The notes under the pieces are model-generated. The model worked only from the letters and a program-made list of their open reading frames with translations, made no database searches and was not told the origin of the DNA. Of a stretch of DNA of 64,000 bases, positions 9,842-19,275 are shown in pieces. Source of the stretch: Bradyrhizobium sp. MOS003. Lineage in GTDB: Bacteria; Pseudomonadota; Alphaproteobacteria; Rhizobiales; Xanthobacteraceae. The DNA is taken from assembly GCF_003020125.1 (NCBI RefSeq), contig NZ_PYFW01000001.1, positions 248,001 to 312,000 of the forward strand. Reading direction: 5' to 3'. Each line of letters begins with the position of its first letter. Position 1 is the stretch's first letter. The position numbers and the translations under genes were made by a program.

Positions 9842-12067
9842 TCAGACCGCCAGCCGCCGTGACGCCGCAAGCCCTGCCAGCGCTTCGTCCAGCTTCTCCC
9901 GATCGAGCGGCTTGATCAGGAATCCGTTCATGCCTGCCTCGAAGCAGGCATAGCGATCCTCCACCAGCGTATTGGCGGTGAGTGCGAGGATCGGCGTGTG
10001 GTGGCCGCCCGTCGCGGCCTCATGCGCGCGGATGCGCTTGGTCGCCTCGATGCCGTCGAGCTGCGGCATCTGGATGTCCATCAGCACGAGATCATAGGGC
10101 GTGCCGGCCGATGACGCGGCGAGCCAGGACTCCAGCGCGGCCTCGCCGTGCACGGCAATGACGACGCGATGGCCGAGCTTCGTCAGCAGCGAGCGCATCA
10201 ACAGCGCGTTGATCTCATTGTCCTCGGCGACGAGGATCGACAGGCCTTTGGCAGCGGTCGCGCCGGCGGCGTCAGCCGGCGGTTCCGGCGCGAGATCTGG
10301 CGAGGCGACTTCGGGCGTCAGCGCAAGGCGCGCGGCGAGCGAGGCCGCCCGCAGCGGCTTCACCAGAAAGCCGGTGAAGGCCGGCGACAGCTTTTCGTGG
10401 CGCGAGCCCGACGTCAGCAGCACGAGACGCTGCAGTGCATGCGCGCGGGCCATTTCGCCCAGCTGGTCGGCTGCGGCGGGGCCGACCGCACGATCGATCA
10501 GCACCGCGTGCCATGAGCGTTCCGGCAGCAGCGCTTCGGCGACCGCCGCATCCGCAACCATGCAGGTCTGGCCACCCCAGCGCTCGAGGCGCCGCGCGAT
10601 CAGCGAGGCCTCGATGCCGTCGGCGACGAGGAGCATCGACTTGCCGGCGAGGTCGGGGCTTGGAAAGGCCGTCTGTCCCGCGCTGGCTTGCGAGGGCGGA
10701 AGCGGCACCGCGATCTCGAAGGTCGAACCTTTGCCCGGCTCGCTCACGAGCGTAATCCGGCCGCCCATGCGCTTGACGATGCGCTCGCTGATGGAAAGAC
10801 CGAGCCCGGTGCCGCCATAGGTGCGGGCGACGCGCTCGTCGGCCTGCTCGAATTCGCGGAAGATGCGCTGCTGCGCCTCCGGCGCAATGCCGATGCCGGT
10901 GTCGCGAACCAGGAAGCTGATCTCGTTCGGCCAGATCCCGGGCTCGACGATCAATGCGACGCCGCCGTTGCTTGTGAACTTGATGGCGTTGCCGGCGAGA
11001 TTGAGCAGCACCTGGCGCAGCCTCGCGGCATCGCCGACCACCTCGAGCGGCAGGCGTTCGTCGACATAGGCGGCGATCTCGAGCGACTTGGCCTGCGCAC
11101 GGGGCGCGAGCAACTCGGTGATCTCCTCGATCAGGGTCGAGAGCGCGAAGGGACGCTGTTCGAGATCGAGCTTGCCGGCCTCGATCTTGGAATAATCGAG
11201 CAGTTCCTCGATCAGCGCCATCAAGGCTTCGCCCGAGGTTTTCACCGCTTTGGCATAGGTCGCCTGCTCCGGGGTCAGCGTGGTGTCGAGCAGGAGGCCG
11301 CCCATGCCGATGATGCCGTTCAGGGGCGTACGGATCTCGTGCGAGGCCATCGCGAGGAAGCGCGATTTGGCGCGGTTGGCGGCGTCGGCCTGGTCGCGCG
11401 CGTCGGACAAAGCGCGTTCGGTCTCGGTACGGTCGGTGACGTCGCGTCCCACGCTCTGCAATTCGGCGGGCTGTCCGGCGTCGAGGCGGACATAGCCTTC
11501 GCGCCAGGCGATCCAGCGCGCGCCGAGCGGGGTTGCGATCTTCTGGTCGTGGATGCGTGTGCCGCTGCTCTCGCGGGCGCTGTCGCCCTGCTCCAGCACG
11601 TCGAAATCGAAACGTGTGCCGACCAGCGCGCTACGCTGCTGTGCTGCGAGCGCGCAATAGGCTTCGTTCGCAAAGGTGATGCGGCCATCGGGTGCGCGCA
11701 GCACGATGAGGTCGCCCTGCTGCTCGAACAGGCTGCGGGCGCGTTCTTCCGCTTCCTTCAGTTCCCAATTGCGGTCGATCAGCGCCTCGTTGTGGGCGGC
11801 GAGCGTACGCAGCCGCTTGTTCACGAAGCGTAGGCGCATGCTCAGCGTCGCAAGGCCGAGGCAGGCGAGCGCGAACAAGAAGCTCGCGCCGATCGCAAAA
11901 GTGTAGGGATCGTAGCCGGAGTTCTCGGACCGGCTGCCGGACACGAAACCATAGGCGCCGCCGAAGGTCGCCGAGAAGATCATGAAGGAGCGGATCGCGA
12001 AGGCGATGCGGGGATGCTGTCGCCTGAAGCGGCGCATGCGCACCTTGATCCGGAACGTCCGACCCAT
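9842..12067 (-). CDS. Membrane hybrid histidine kinase with two receiver modules
   Basis: Start taken at ATG 12065-12067 (MGRTFRIKVRMRR, 741 residues); an in-frame GTG at 12103 would add 12 residues. Two membrane segments lie at about residues 22-45 and 55-76 with only a short periplasmic loop. A PAS domain follows at about 108-213, then HisKA with His243 in MASHEIRTP, and an HATPase domain with LLNLAGNAIKFT, DTGIGI and GTGLGLS. Two receiver modules end the protein. The first is weakly conserved (HAVLIDRAVG); the second is canonical with Asp664 in LVLMDIQMPQLDG and a C-terminal FLIKPL. There is no DNA-binding domain or adjacent regulator, so phosphate probably passes to a separate Hpt protein. 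Confidence 0.92.
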   Translation of the reverse strand: MGRTFRIKVRMRRFRRQHPRIAFAIRSFMIFSATFGGAYGFVSGSRSENSGYDPYTFAIGASFLFALACLGLATLSMRLRFVNKRLRTLAAHNEALIDRNWELKEAEERARSLFEQQGDLIVLRAPDGRITFANEAYCALAAQQRSALVGTRFDFDVLEQGDSARESSGTRIHDQKIATPLGARWIAWREGYVRLDAGQPAELQSVGRDVTDRTETERALSDARDQADAANRAKSRFLAMASHEIRTPLNGIIGMGGLLLDTTLTPEQATYAKAVKTSGEALMALIEELLDYSKIEAGKLDLEQRPFALSTLIEEITELLAPRAQAKSLEIAAYVDERLPLEVVGDAARLRQVLLNLAGNAIKFTSNGGVALIVEPGIWPNEISFLVRDTGIGIAPEAQQRIFREFEQADERVARTYGGTGLGLSISERIVKRMGGRITLVSEPGKGSTFEIAVPLPPSQASAGQTAFPSPDLAGKSMLLVADGIEASLIARRLERWGGQTCMVADAAVAEALLPERSWHAVLIDRAVGPAAADQLGEMARAHALQRLVLLTSGSRHEKLSPAFTGFLVKPLRAASLAARLALTPEVASPDLAPEPPADAAGATAAKGLSILVAEDNEINALLMRSLLTKLGHRVVIAVHGEAALESWLAASSAGTPYDLVLMDIQMPQLDGIEATKRIRAHEAATGGHHTPILALTANTLVEDRYACFEAGMNGFLIKPLDREKLDEALAGLAASRRLAV

Positions 12068-12210
12068 CGCCACCGACCCCGACTCTTCTCGAAATCCTGC
12101 CACCCGCCGGCTGTGACGATGTCGCGCCGACCTTGCGAACAGCTTGAGGCTTTGGCGTTGCCTCCAAACAGGGTTGACGAGGTGTTAACGGCTCATGATC
12201 TCAGTGCCCG

Positions 12211-12684
12211 TCAGAGCGAAGCGGCCTGGAGCGGGAGCGGGCGATGGCCCCCATGGGCGCCGACGATCAGCGCCGCGGCCTCGCGCTGCGAGAACGACTT
12301 CGAGCGCACATAGATGCGGTAATCCGCCGGACCCTCAGTGGAGAGATAGATGACCTGGCCGCCATCGACGGGCTGAGCGGCAATCGAGACGAGGCGCGTT
12401 GCGGGATTGGCCTGACAGGACTCCGGCTCCGAACCGAGACCGTCGTCGACCACGACGAAGTCCGCAGCGTCGGCATCGTCTGTGATCTGAACCCGCACGG
12501 TGGCCCGGGCGGGATCTTCGGTGAAGGCGACATGCACGCCGGCGGTCCAGAACAGCGAGGTGAGCTCGACCGAGGTTTCGCCGAGGGCGATGCAGGGATG
12601 TGAGACCGATCCGATCTCCGCGCGGGCGAACACCGCGGTCGCCAACAAGGGAACAACCGAGGCCAGGATCTTGAAACGCAACAT
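12211..12684 (-). CDS. Hypothetical secreted protein
   Basis: A 157-residue protein with a clear signal peptide (FKILASVVPLLATAVFARA, cleavage near residue 22). The mature part carries two cysteines (one in SHPCIALGE, one in PESCQANP) that could form a disulfide in the periplasm, and beta-rich segments such as ARATVRVQITDD and GQVIYLSTEG. No family is recognised. It lies between the YifB gene and the hybrid kinase gene, all on the minus strand, with roughly 100-150 base gaps, so an operon is not clear. Confidence 0.7.
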   Translation of the reverse strand: MLRFKILASVVPLLATAVFARAEIGSVSHPCIALGETSVELTSLFWTAGVHVAFTEDPARATVRVQITDDADAADFVVVDDGLGSEPESCQANPATRLVSIAAQPVDGGQVIYLSTEGPADYRIYVRSKSFSQREAAALIVGAHGGHRPLPLQAASL

Positions 12685-12783
12685 GACGCTCTACTCGCCG
12701 GGCCCGGTACGGGAACTCTGTGGGCCTTATGGTTTGCAGAGCGTAAAGGAAACTCGTTACCGCGGGGTTGATGCGTGGAATGA

Positions 12784-14322
12784 TCAAGCCGGCTGCCGCA
12801 CATCCTCCGCGAGTGCGCGGTAGGACAGCGCTTCGGCCAGATGCAGCCGGCCGATCTTGTCGGCCCGATCGAGGTCGGCGAGCGTGCGCGCCACCCGCAG
12901 CACGCGGTGATAGCCGCGCGCCGACAGCCGCATGGTTTCGGCGGCGTCGCGCAGCAGCTTCTGGCCTTGCGCGTCCGGCTTTGCGATCTCTTCCAGCACG
13001 GAAGCCGGGGCCTCGGCATTGGTGCGAACCTTTGGCAGGCCGGCATCCGCATAACGCGCGAGCTGGATGTCGCGCGCGGCCGCCACACGGGCGGCGACTT
13101 CGGCGGAGCCTTCCGCCGGTGGCGGCAGGATCAGATCGGCGGCGGTCACGGCGGGAACTTCGATGCGCAGATCGATCCGGTCCATCAGCGGGCCGGAGAT
13201 GCGCGCCTGGTAGTCGCCGGTGCAGCGGTCGACGCGGCCGCGCTTGCAGGCATAGCCGGGCTCGAACGCGTTGCCGCAGCGGCACGGATTCATCGCGGCG
13301 ACCAGCATGAAGCGCGCAGGGTAAGTGACGCGATGATTGGCGCGTGACACCGCGACCTCGCCGTTTTCCAGAGGCTGCCGCAGCGAGTCCAGCACCCGCG
13401 GATCGAACTCCGGCAATTCGTCGAGGAACAGCACGCCCTGATGCGCCAGCGAGATCTCGCCGGGTTTTGCGCGCATGCCGCCGCCGGTGAGCGCGGCCAT
13501 GCTCGCGGAATGATGCGGCGAGCGGAACGGCCGCCGCGCGGTCAGGGCGCCGCCTTCGATCTCCCCGGCGACGGAGGCGATCATCGAAACTTCCAGCAAC
13601 TCGCTCGGCGACAGCGGCGGCAGGATCGAGGGTAGTCGCGCCGCCAGCATCGATTTGCCGGCGCCGGGCGCGCCGATCATGAGAAGATGATGGCCGCCGG
13701 CGGCCGCGATCTCCAGCGCGCGCTTGGCGCTTTCCTGGCCCTTGATGTCGCGCAAATCGAGCGTGGAGGCGGCGGGCTCGTGCACCTTTGGCGACGGCCG
13801 CGACAGCACTTGCGTGCCCTTGAAGTGGTTGGCGATCTGGATCAGCGAGCTTGCCGCGATGATCTGGATGTCCGGGCTCGCCCACGCCGCTTCGGAGCCG
13901 CACGAGGCCGGACAGATCAGCCCCTCCTCGCGCATATTGGCGCCGAACGCGGCGGGAAGAACCCCGGCCACGGGCGCGATCGAGCCGTCGAGGCCGAGCT
14001 CGCCGAGCACGGTGAAGCCGGTCAGCGCGTCCGGCGGGATCGCGCCGATCGCCGCCATCAGCCCGAGCGCGATCGGCAGGTCGTAATGGCTGCCTTCCTT
14101 CGGGAGGTCGGCCGGCGCCAGATTGACGATGATCCGCCGCGCCGGCAGCGCCAGGCCGGACGCAATCAGCGCCGAGCGCACCCGCTCGCGCGCCTCCGAC
14201 ACCGCCTTGTCCGGCAGGCCGACGATCGCGAACGCCGGCAAACCAGGCGCGACCTGCACCTGCACGTCGACCGCACGGGCCTCGATGCCCTCAAAGGCGA
14301 CGGTGGAAACCCGCTGAACCAT
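12784..14322 (-). CDS. YifB family Mg-chelatase-like AAA ATPase (ComM-like)
   Basis: A 512-residue protein, the usual size for YifB/ComM. I placed the start at ATG 14320-14322 (MVQRVSTVAFEGIEA), where family similarity begins; the open frame continues 32 codons upstream without it. The N-terminal Lon-like S5-fold domain covers about residues 1-180. The AAA domain has Walker A GAPGAGKS and Walker B LFLDELPEF. A cysteine cluster (CRCGN...CKRG) and a C-terminal LSARGYHRVLRVARTLADL segment are typical. In competent bacteria ComM promotes branch migration of incoming DNA; that role here is inference. Confidence 0.94.
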   Translation of the reverse strand: MVQRVSTVAFEGIEARAVDVQVQVAPGLPAFAIVGLPDKAVSEARERVRSALIASGLALPARRIIVNLAPADLPKEGSHYDLPIALGLMAAIGAIPPDALTGFTVLGELGLDGSIAPVAGVLPAAFGANMREEGLICPASCGSEAAWASPDIQIIAASSLIQIANHFKGTQVLSRPSPKVHEPAASTLDLRDIKGQESAKRALEIAAAGGHHLLMIGAPGAGKSMLAARLPSILPPLSPSELLEVSMIASVAGEIEGGALTARRPFRSPHHSASMAALTGGGMRAKPGEISLAHQGVLFLDELPEFDPRVLDSLRQPLENGEVAVSRANHRVTYPARFMLVAAMNPCRCGNAFEPGYACKRGRVDRCTGDYQARISGPLMDRIDLRIEVPAVTAADLILPPPAEGSAEVAARVAAARDIQLARYADAGLPKVRTNAEAPASVLEEIAKPDAQGQKLLRDAAETMRLSARGYHRVLRVARTLADLDRADKIGRLHLAEALSYRALAEDVRQPA

Positions 14323-14550
14323 GCTCAAACCAGCCTGCCCCTTTTCACAATTAGGGGTAGCAGAGCCGGACGTCTTTCGCAAGAACAATACGGGAACGAT
14401 GCTGGAGCCAGAAGGCAAAACCTAACCAGGCGTAAACGCCGAACCGACACTACGCCTCGAATGCAACCGGCTCCGCTCAGCACATCCCAACACATGTCAG
14501 CTACTCCTACGCTTGCGGGATGGGCCGTGGTCAACGGGTGAACAGTTCAA

Positions 14551-14796
14551 ATGCTTGCAAATCGCCGGAGAAGCGAACGTCGGATGTGCAGCCGGCTCGC
14601 CAAGATCCATTTTGGCGCGGGTTCGCTGCCGCGGGACTGCACGATCACTGATATTTCGGATGGCGGTGTGAAGGTGGTGGCGGAATTCCTGGAAGTGCCG
14701 CCGCAATTCACCATCATCTTCGCACCCGACTATTCCCGCCAGTGCCGCCTGCGCTGGCGCATCGGCTGCGAATTCGGTGCCGAGTTCACCGACTGA
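14551..14796 (+). CDS. Single-domain PilZ protein
   Basis: An 81-residue protein that is essentially one PilZ domain. The N-terminal arginine-rich motif (NRRRSERR) and the second motif DISDGGVKV about 30 residues later correspond to the cyclic-di-GMP binding RxxxR and D/NxSxxG signatures. It may therefore be a small c-di-GMP receptor. It lies just upstream of the TadD-like gene and near the cpaBCDE genes, which makes a role in pilus or surface control plausible but unproven. The ribosome site before ATG 14551 is weak. Confidence 0.82.
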   Translation: MLANRRRSERRMCSRLAKIHFGAGSLPRDCTITDISDGGVKVVAEFLEVPPQFTIIFAPDYSRQCRLRWRIGCEFGAEFTD

Positions 14797-14868
14797 GGTC
14801 GCAGGTCCTTAACGGGACTTTAGCGTTAATCGGTAAGCATCTCTGATCAGTTGCCGAGTGATCAGAGT

Positions 14869-15648
14869 ATGCCCAAGCGTTCGCCCCTCGCCTCTTCTCC
14901 GGCGAGATTGCTGCTTCCCGCCTTTCTCGCGCTCGCGCTCGGCGGCTGTCAGACCGCGGGCATCGAGGATGTGACCGGCGCGCTCGGCGCTAGATCGGAA
15001 ACGGCCGTCAAGGCCGACGCCAGGCCCGAATTGGACGCCTTACGCGAGCGCTATCGTGCCAAGCCCAGTGATCCCAACGTTGCGCTCGCCTACGGCAAGG
15101 CGCTGCGCGAGAGCGGTCAGCGCGCGCAGGCGGTTGCGGTCATGGAGCAGGCGGTGCTCGCCCATCCCAGCAACAAGGCGCTGCTCGCCGGCTACGGCCG
15201 CGCGCTCGCCGACAGCGGCAGCTTCCAGCAGGCCTTCGACGTCCTCAGCCGCGCGCATACGCCCGAGGATCCGGACTGGCGCATCTTGTCGGCGCAGGGT
15301 GCGGCGCTGGATCAGCTCGGCCGCAACGAGGAAGCGCAGCAATATTATGCCGCGGCTTTGAAGATCGTGCCGGACGAGCCGACCGTGCTGTCCAATCTCG
15401 GCCTGTCTTACATGCTGCAAAACAATCTGCCGAAGGCCGAGCAGGTCCTCGGCCGCGCTTATCAACGCAATCAGAACGATGCGCGGATCCGCGCCAATCT
15501 CGCGCTCGTGCTGGGATTGCAGGGCCGCGAGGCCGAGGCCGAAATCCTTGTGAAGGCAGATTTGCCGCCGGACCAGGCCGCGGCCAAGGTCGCGGCGCTG
15601 AGGCAGTTGCTGGCGAAGAAGCAGCAGCAGCAGCGGGCGGACAAATAA
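14869..15648 (+). CDS. tadD: TadD-like tetratricopeptide lipoprotein
   Basis: Start ATG 14869 (MPKRSPLASSP), 259 residues; a TTG at 14851 in the same frame is less likely. A lipoprotein signal ends in LALGGCQTAG with the lipobox Cys near residue 31. Tetratricopeptide-like repeats fill about residues 60-230, for example PNVALAYGKALRESGQ and PTVLSNLGLSYMLQN. TadD homologues are outer-membrane pilotin-like factors for Tad secretin assembly. It is convergent with cpaE, 21 bases apart. Assignment to TadD rests on repeats, lipobox and neighbours. Confidence 0.82.
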   Translation: MPKRSPLASSPARLLLPAFLALALGGCQTAGIEDVTGALGARSETAVKADARPELDALRERYRAKPSDPNVALAYGKALRESGQRAQAVAVMEQAVLAHPSNKALLAGYGRALADSGSFQQAFDVLSRAHTPEDPDWRILSAQGAALDQLGRNEEAQQYYAAALKIVPDEPTVLSNLGLSYMLQNNLPKAEQVLGRAYQRNQNDARIRANLALVLGLQGREAEAEILVKADLPPDQAAAKVAALRQLLAKKQQQQRADK

Positions 15649-15669
15649 TCCGCCCCTTTCTGTGTACGC

Positions 15670-16959
15670 TTATGACGCCTTGCGATGCGGCGCGGAGTTG
15701 CGTCCCGACTTGCCCTTCAGCTTCTTCAGCAGCGGCCCCAGCAGCGAGCGCTTCGGCTTCTTGACCTCGCCGCGGCCGGCGAGGCGGTTCGCCATGTTCT
15801 GGAACAGCTCGGTGGTGCGGTGGCTCTTGGAGACCTCCGCGATCATCTGGCCGTTATTGGCCGCGGTCGAGAACAGTTTCGAATCGAACGGGATCACTGC
15901 GATCGGCTGGCTTTCCATGGTCTTGGCGAACGACTTGACGTCGATCTCCGCGCGCTTGTGCATGCCGACCTGGTTGATGCAGTACAGCGGCGGCCGGTCG
16001 TTCGGCCGCGCCGCCTTCAGTACGCTCAGCATGTTCTTGGTGTTGCGCAAATTGGCAAGATCCGGCTCGGCCACGATGAGGATGTCGTCGGCGTTCACCA
16101 GCGCGCGCCGGGTCCAGCCGGACCATTGGTGGGGAACGTCGAGCACGATGCAGGGCGTGGTCATGCGCAGTGTGTCGAACACGGCGTCGAAAGCTTCGGC
16201 GCCGAAATCATAGACGCGGTCGAGCGTGGCGGGCGCCGCAAGCAGGCTGAGGCGCTCGGTGCATTTGGAGAGCAGGCGCTCCATCAGCGCGGTGTCCGGC
16301 CGGTCCTGTGACAGCACCGCGTTGGCGATGCCCTGAACCGGGTCCTGGTTGTAGTCGAGGCCCGCGGTGCCGAAGGCGAGGTCGAGGTCGATCACGACGG
16401 AATCGAGCGCGAGGTCACGTGCGATGGTCCAGGCCAAATTGTGCGCGACGGTGGAGGCGCCGACGCCGCCCTTGGCGCCGACCACTGCGATGACGCGGCC
16501 GGTGATGATGGCCTCGGAGGCCGAGAACAGGCTGCAGATCGAGCGGACGACGTCGAGGGTCTCGACCGGTCCCACCACATAATCGTTGACGCCGCGGCGC
16601 ACCAGCTCGCGATAGGGCGCGGTGTCGTTGGGATTGCCGATCACGACCACGCGGGTGCCGGGGTCGCAGACGCCGGCGAGGTCGTCGAGCCCCTCGAGGA
16701 TGTCGCGGGTGCCGTCGGATTCGATCACGATCACGTTCGGCGTCGGCATCGTTTCATAGACTTCGATCGCCGCGGCAAGGCCACCGTCCTTGGCGGTGAG
16801 GTGCGCCTTCGCCAGCCGGCGGTCCTGCCCCGCCGCGGTCACCGCTGCGAGCGTCTTCTCGGTTTCGCAAAAGGCCTGCACCGAGATGCGGGGAACCGGC
16901 GCAATGTGTTCCTCGGGGTGACCTAGGTCGTCCGCTTCTTCGTCGTGGATAACGGTCAT
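15670..16959 (-). CDS. cpaE: Tad pilus localisation ATPase CpaE/TadZ
   Basis: A 429-residue protein with an N-terminal receiver-like domain (about residues 35-150, lacking an obvious phosphorylation pocket) and a ParA/MinD-type ATPase domain. The deviant Walker A is AVVGAKGGVGASTVAHNL near residues 158-176. CpaE/TadZ positions the pilus machine at the cell pole in Caulobacter and relatives. It overlaps cpaD by four bases and ends the minus-strand cpa set. The cpaF, tadB and tadC genes that normally follow are not here; the next gene is the convergent tadD. Confidence 0.92.
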   Translation of the reverse strand: MTVIHDEEADDLGHPEEHIAPVPRISVQAFCETEKTLAAVTAAGQDRRLAKAHLTAKDGGLAAAIEVYETMPTPNVIVIESDGTRDILEGLDDLAGVCDPGTRVVVIGNPNDTAPYRELVRRGVNDYVVGPVETLDVVRSICSLFSASEAIITGRVIAVVGAKGGVGASTVAHNLAWTIARDLALDSVVIDLDLAFGTAGLDYNQDPVQGIANAVLSQDRPDTALMERLLSKCTERLSLLAAPATLDRVYDFGAEAFDAVFDTLRMTTPCIVLDVPHQWSGWTRRALVNADDILIVAEPDLANLRNTKNMLSVLKAARPNDRPPLYCINQVGMHKRAEIDVKSFAKTMESQPIAVIPFDSKLFSTAANNGQMIAEVSKSHRTTELFQNMANRLAGRGEVKKPKRSLLGPLLKKLKGKSGRNSAPHRKAS

Positions 16960-17690
16960 TTGCCTGTGTCGCTGAGCTTGGCCTTGTCGGCTTCGGAATT
17001 GGGAGTCGCGATCGCAGTGCCCTTGCGATAGCGATCAAAGGCGATGTCGCGCCGCGCGGTATAGGCCGGCGTCTCGGATCGCGGCTGCTCGAGGTCGGCC
17101 GGATTGTCGATCATCGCGGCGAGATTGCGCTGGCTGGCGCAGCCGAGATTGAAGTAGGGGCGGTTCTCGTTGTAGCCGGGATCGAGGATCGAGGGGCCGA
17201 GGTCTTCCGGCCACAGCCCGCAGGGGCCGGCCACCGCGGCCATCTTCGAATAGCTCAGGCGGATGGTGGGCAGCAGCCCGGGATCTTCAGGGCGATAGGG
17301 ATGCTGGGCGATGGCACGCGACGGCACGCCGCCGGATGAGAGCACGGAACGGATTTCCTGATAGGTCGCGGCCGCCGCGCGCGAATTCGCGCTGTCGACG
17401 GGAACGTCGACGACGACGGAGCCGGTGCCCTCGCGCACCCAGTCCCGGGCGACGCCCGCGACGTCCGATTGTTGCGCGGGCGACAGTCCACCCCTCGCCT
17501 TGCCGACGAAGATCACGATCGACTTCTTACCTTCCTGCACCGCGATCGGGTGGCGCTGGCGATAGTCGGTCGGGACCGTCTGGGTGACGATCTCGCCGGT
17601 GGTGTTGCAGGCGCCGAGCATGACGGAGAGCCCTGTCAGTGCCAGCGCGATCTGCAGCTTGCGACGTCGATCGGCTGATGTTGTCGTCAT
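16956..17690 (-). CDS. cpaD: Tad pilus assembly lipoprotein CpaD
   Basis: A 244-residue protein with a lipoprotein signal peptide (LQIALALTGLSVMLGAC, lipobox Cys near residue 28), followed by NTTGEIVTQTVPTDYRQRHPI, which is characteristic of CpaD. The conserved C-terminal GCASQRNLAAMIDNPADL segment is present. CpaD is a periplasmic/outer-membrane accessory of the Tad secretin CpaC. The gene lies 54 bases after cpaC and overlaps cpaE by four bases, so cpaC-cpaD-cpaE are cotranscribed. Confidence 0.92.
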   Translation of the reverse strand: MTTTSADRRRKLQIALALTGLSVMLGACNTTGEIVTQTVPTDYRQRHPIAVQEGKKSIVIFVGKARGGLSPAQQSDVAGVARDWVREGTGSVVVDVPVDSANSRAAAATYQEIRSVLSSGGVPSRAIAQHPYRPEDPGLLPTIRLSYSKMAAVAGPCGLWPEDLGPSILDPGYNENRPYFNLGCASQRNLAAMIDNPADLEQPRSETPAYTARRDIAFDRYRKGTAIATPNSEADKAKLSDTGK

Positions 17691-17744
17691 CGCCTCATCC
17701 CCTCTTGCCCCGAATCCTGCCCGTTCCCCAGCCGTCCGTTCGCC

Positions 17745-19262
17745 TCAGTCGATGATGAAGCCGAAATCGCCGGACGTGCCGGCGATCGGATCGACGCGGC
17801 GCGCGACGCCATAGAGACGGTTCATGCGGCCGAGCAGTGCGGTCTGCGCGTCCGAGGCCGGCGCGAAGCCGTCGTCGGGCCGCGACAATTCCTTCTGGGC
17901 GACTGCACGCACCACGTAGGGCGTCACGATCACCATCAGTTCGGTCTCGTTGTTGACGAAGTCCTGGCTGCGGAACAGCGCGCCGATGATCGGCACCTGG
18001 TCGATGCCGGGAAGGCCGTTGATCGCCTGCTTGGTCTGCTGCTGGATCAGGCCGGCCATCGCCATCGAGCCGCCGGAGGGAATCTCCAGCGTCGTCTCGG
18101 CGCGGCGGGTCTGGATCGAGGGGATGGTGATCGAGTTGCTCGAGGTCGAGGACACCGCCTGCGTCAAGGTGATCGAATTCGTATTCGACAGCTCCGAGAC
18201 CTCGGTCATCACGCGCAGGCTGATGCGGCCTTCGCTGAGCACGACCGGGGTGAAGTTCAGCGAGATGCCGAACTTCTTGTAGGTGATCTGGGTGGTACAG
18301 ACGTGGGTGACGGGATCGCAGGAATAGCCTGCTGGAATCGGGAATTCGCCGCCGGCGATGAAGGTGGCGGATTCGCCCGAGATCGCCGTCAGGCTCGGTT
18401 CGGCGAGCGTGCGCATGACGCCGGCGCTTTCCATCGCGCGCATGGTGGCGCTGACGGTGGCGATGCCCTTGGTGACGCCGGCGACTCCGAGTCCGTTGCT
18501 GCCGACGATCGGCCCGCCCGAGACCGAGAACGGGTTGGAATTGTTGAAATTCACCACCGCGGTGCCGGCGTTCAGGCTGGCGCTGAGATCGACGCCGAGC
18601 TGCTTGACGATGTCGCGGCGCACTTCTCCGACGACGACCTTGAGCATCACCTGGTCGCGGCCGCGCACGACGATGTTGTTGACGACCTTGTCCGAGCCGC
18701 CGACCAGTTTCGCGGCGACGTCGCCGGCCTGCTGGGCCTCGACCGGGCTCGACACCGATCCGGTCAGCATCACGCTGTCGCCAACGCCTTCGATCTGAAC
18801 GCCCGGCAGCGACTGGCGCAAGGCCGTGCGCATGCCGTTGAGGTCGCGCTTCACGGCGATGTCATAGGCGGCGACCTGCTGGCCGTCGGCGGTGAAGAAC
18901 ACGACGTTGGTCTGGCCGACCTGACCGCCGATGATATAGGCGCGCTGGGCCGAGCGGATCACTGCATTGGCGATCTTGGGATCGGCCACCAGCACGTCCT
19001 TGACCTCGCGCGGCAGGTCGATGACGACGGATTTGCCCACGCCGAGCGAGAGAAAACGCGTCCTCGCCGGTGCGATCGTCGCGACCGACGACACGCCGAG
19101 ATCCGGCGCCTGCATCGGCGCCTGGTCGCCCACCGGCGCATCCGCCGCGCCGACGACATCGGGCGCTGCGAGCAGCCCCAGCATCAGCATCGTCCCCGTC
19201 AAGAACGAGCGCGTGCGCTTCCCCCGAAGGCGCAGCCCCGTCTGATCTTCCCCGTAGTTCAT
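17745..19262 (-). CDS. cpaC: Tad pilus outer-membrane secretin CpaC (RcpA)
   Basis: A 505-residue type II/III secretin. After a signal peptide (LTGTMLMLGLLAAPDVVGAAD) come an N-terminal pilus/BON-like region (VGKSVVIDLPREVKDVLVADP) and the secretin core with the family signature VPIIGALFRSQDF near residue 430. A short disulfide-capable loop CDPVTHVC is visible near residue 318. It forms the outer-membrane channel for the pilus fibre. It follows cpaB by 13 bases and precedes cpaD. Confidence 0.94.
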   Translation of the reverse strand: MNYGEDQTGLRLRGKRTRSFLTGTMLMLGLLAAPDVVGAADAPVGDQAPMQAPDLGVSSVATIAPARTRFLSLGVGKSVVIDLPREVKDVLVADPKIANAVIRSAQRAYIIGGQVGQTNVVFFTADGQQVAAYDIAVKRDLNGMRTALRQSLPGVQIEGVGDSVMLTGSVSSPVEAQQAGDVAAKLVGGSDKVVNNIVVRGRDQVMLKVVVGEVRRDIVKQLGVDLSASLNAGTAVVNFNNSNPFSVSGGPIVGSNGLGVAGVTKGIATVSATMRAMESAGVMRTLAEPSLTAISGESATFIAGGEFPIPAGYSCDPVTHVCTTQITYKKFGISLNFTPVVLSEGRISLRVMTEVSELSNTNSITLTQAVSSTSSNSITIPSIQTRRAETTLEIPSGGSMAMAGLIQQQTKQAINGLPGIDQVPIIGALFRSQDFVNNETELMVIVTPYVVRAVAQKELSRPDDGFAPASDAQTALLGRMNRLYGVARRVDPIAGTSGDFGFIID

Positions 19263-19275
19263 GCGATCCCCACCA

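Noticed and set aside
12335..13903. 522-codon minus-strand frame overlapping yifB and the secreted-protein gene
   Set aside because: Out of frame with both real genes; Arg/Ala-rich shadow.
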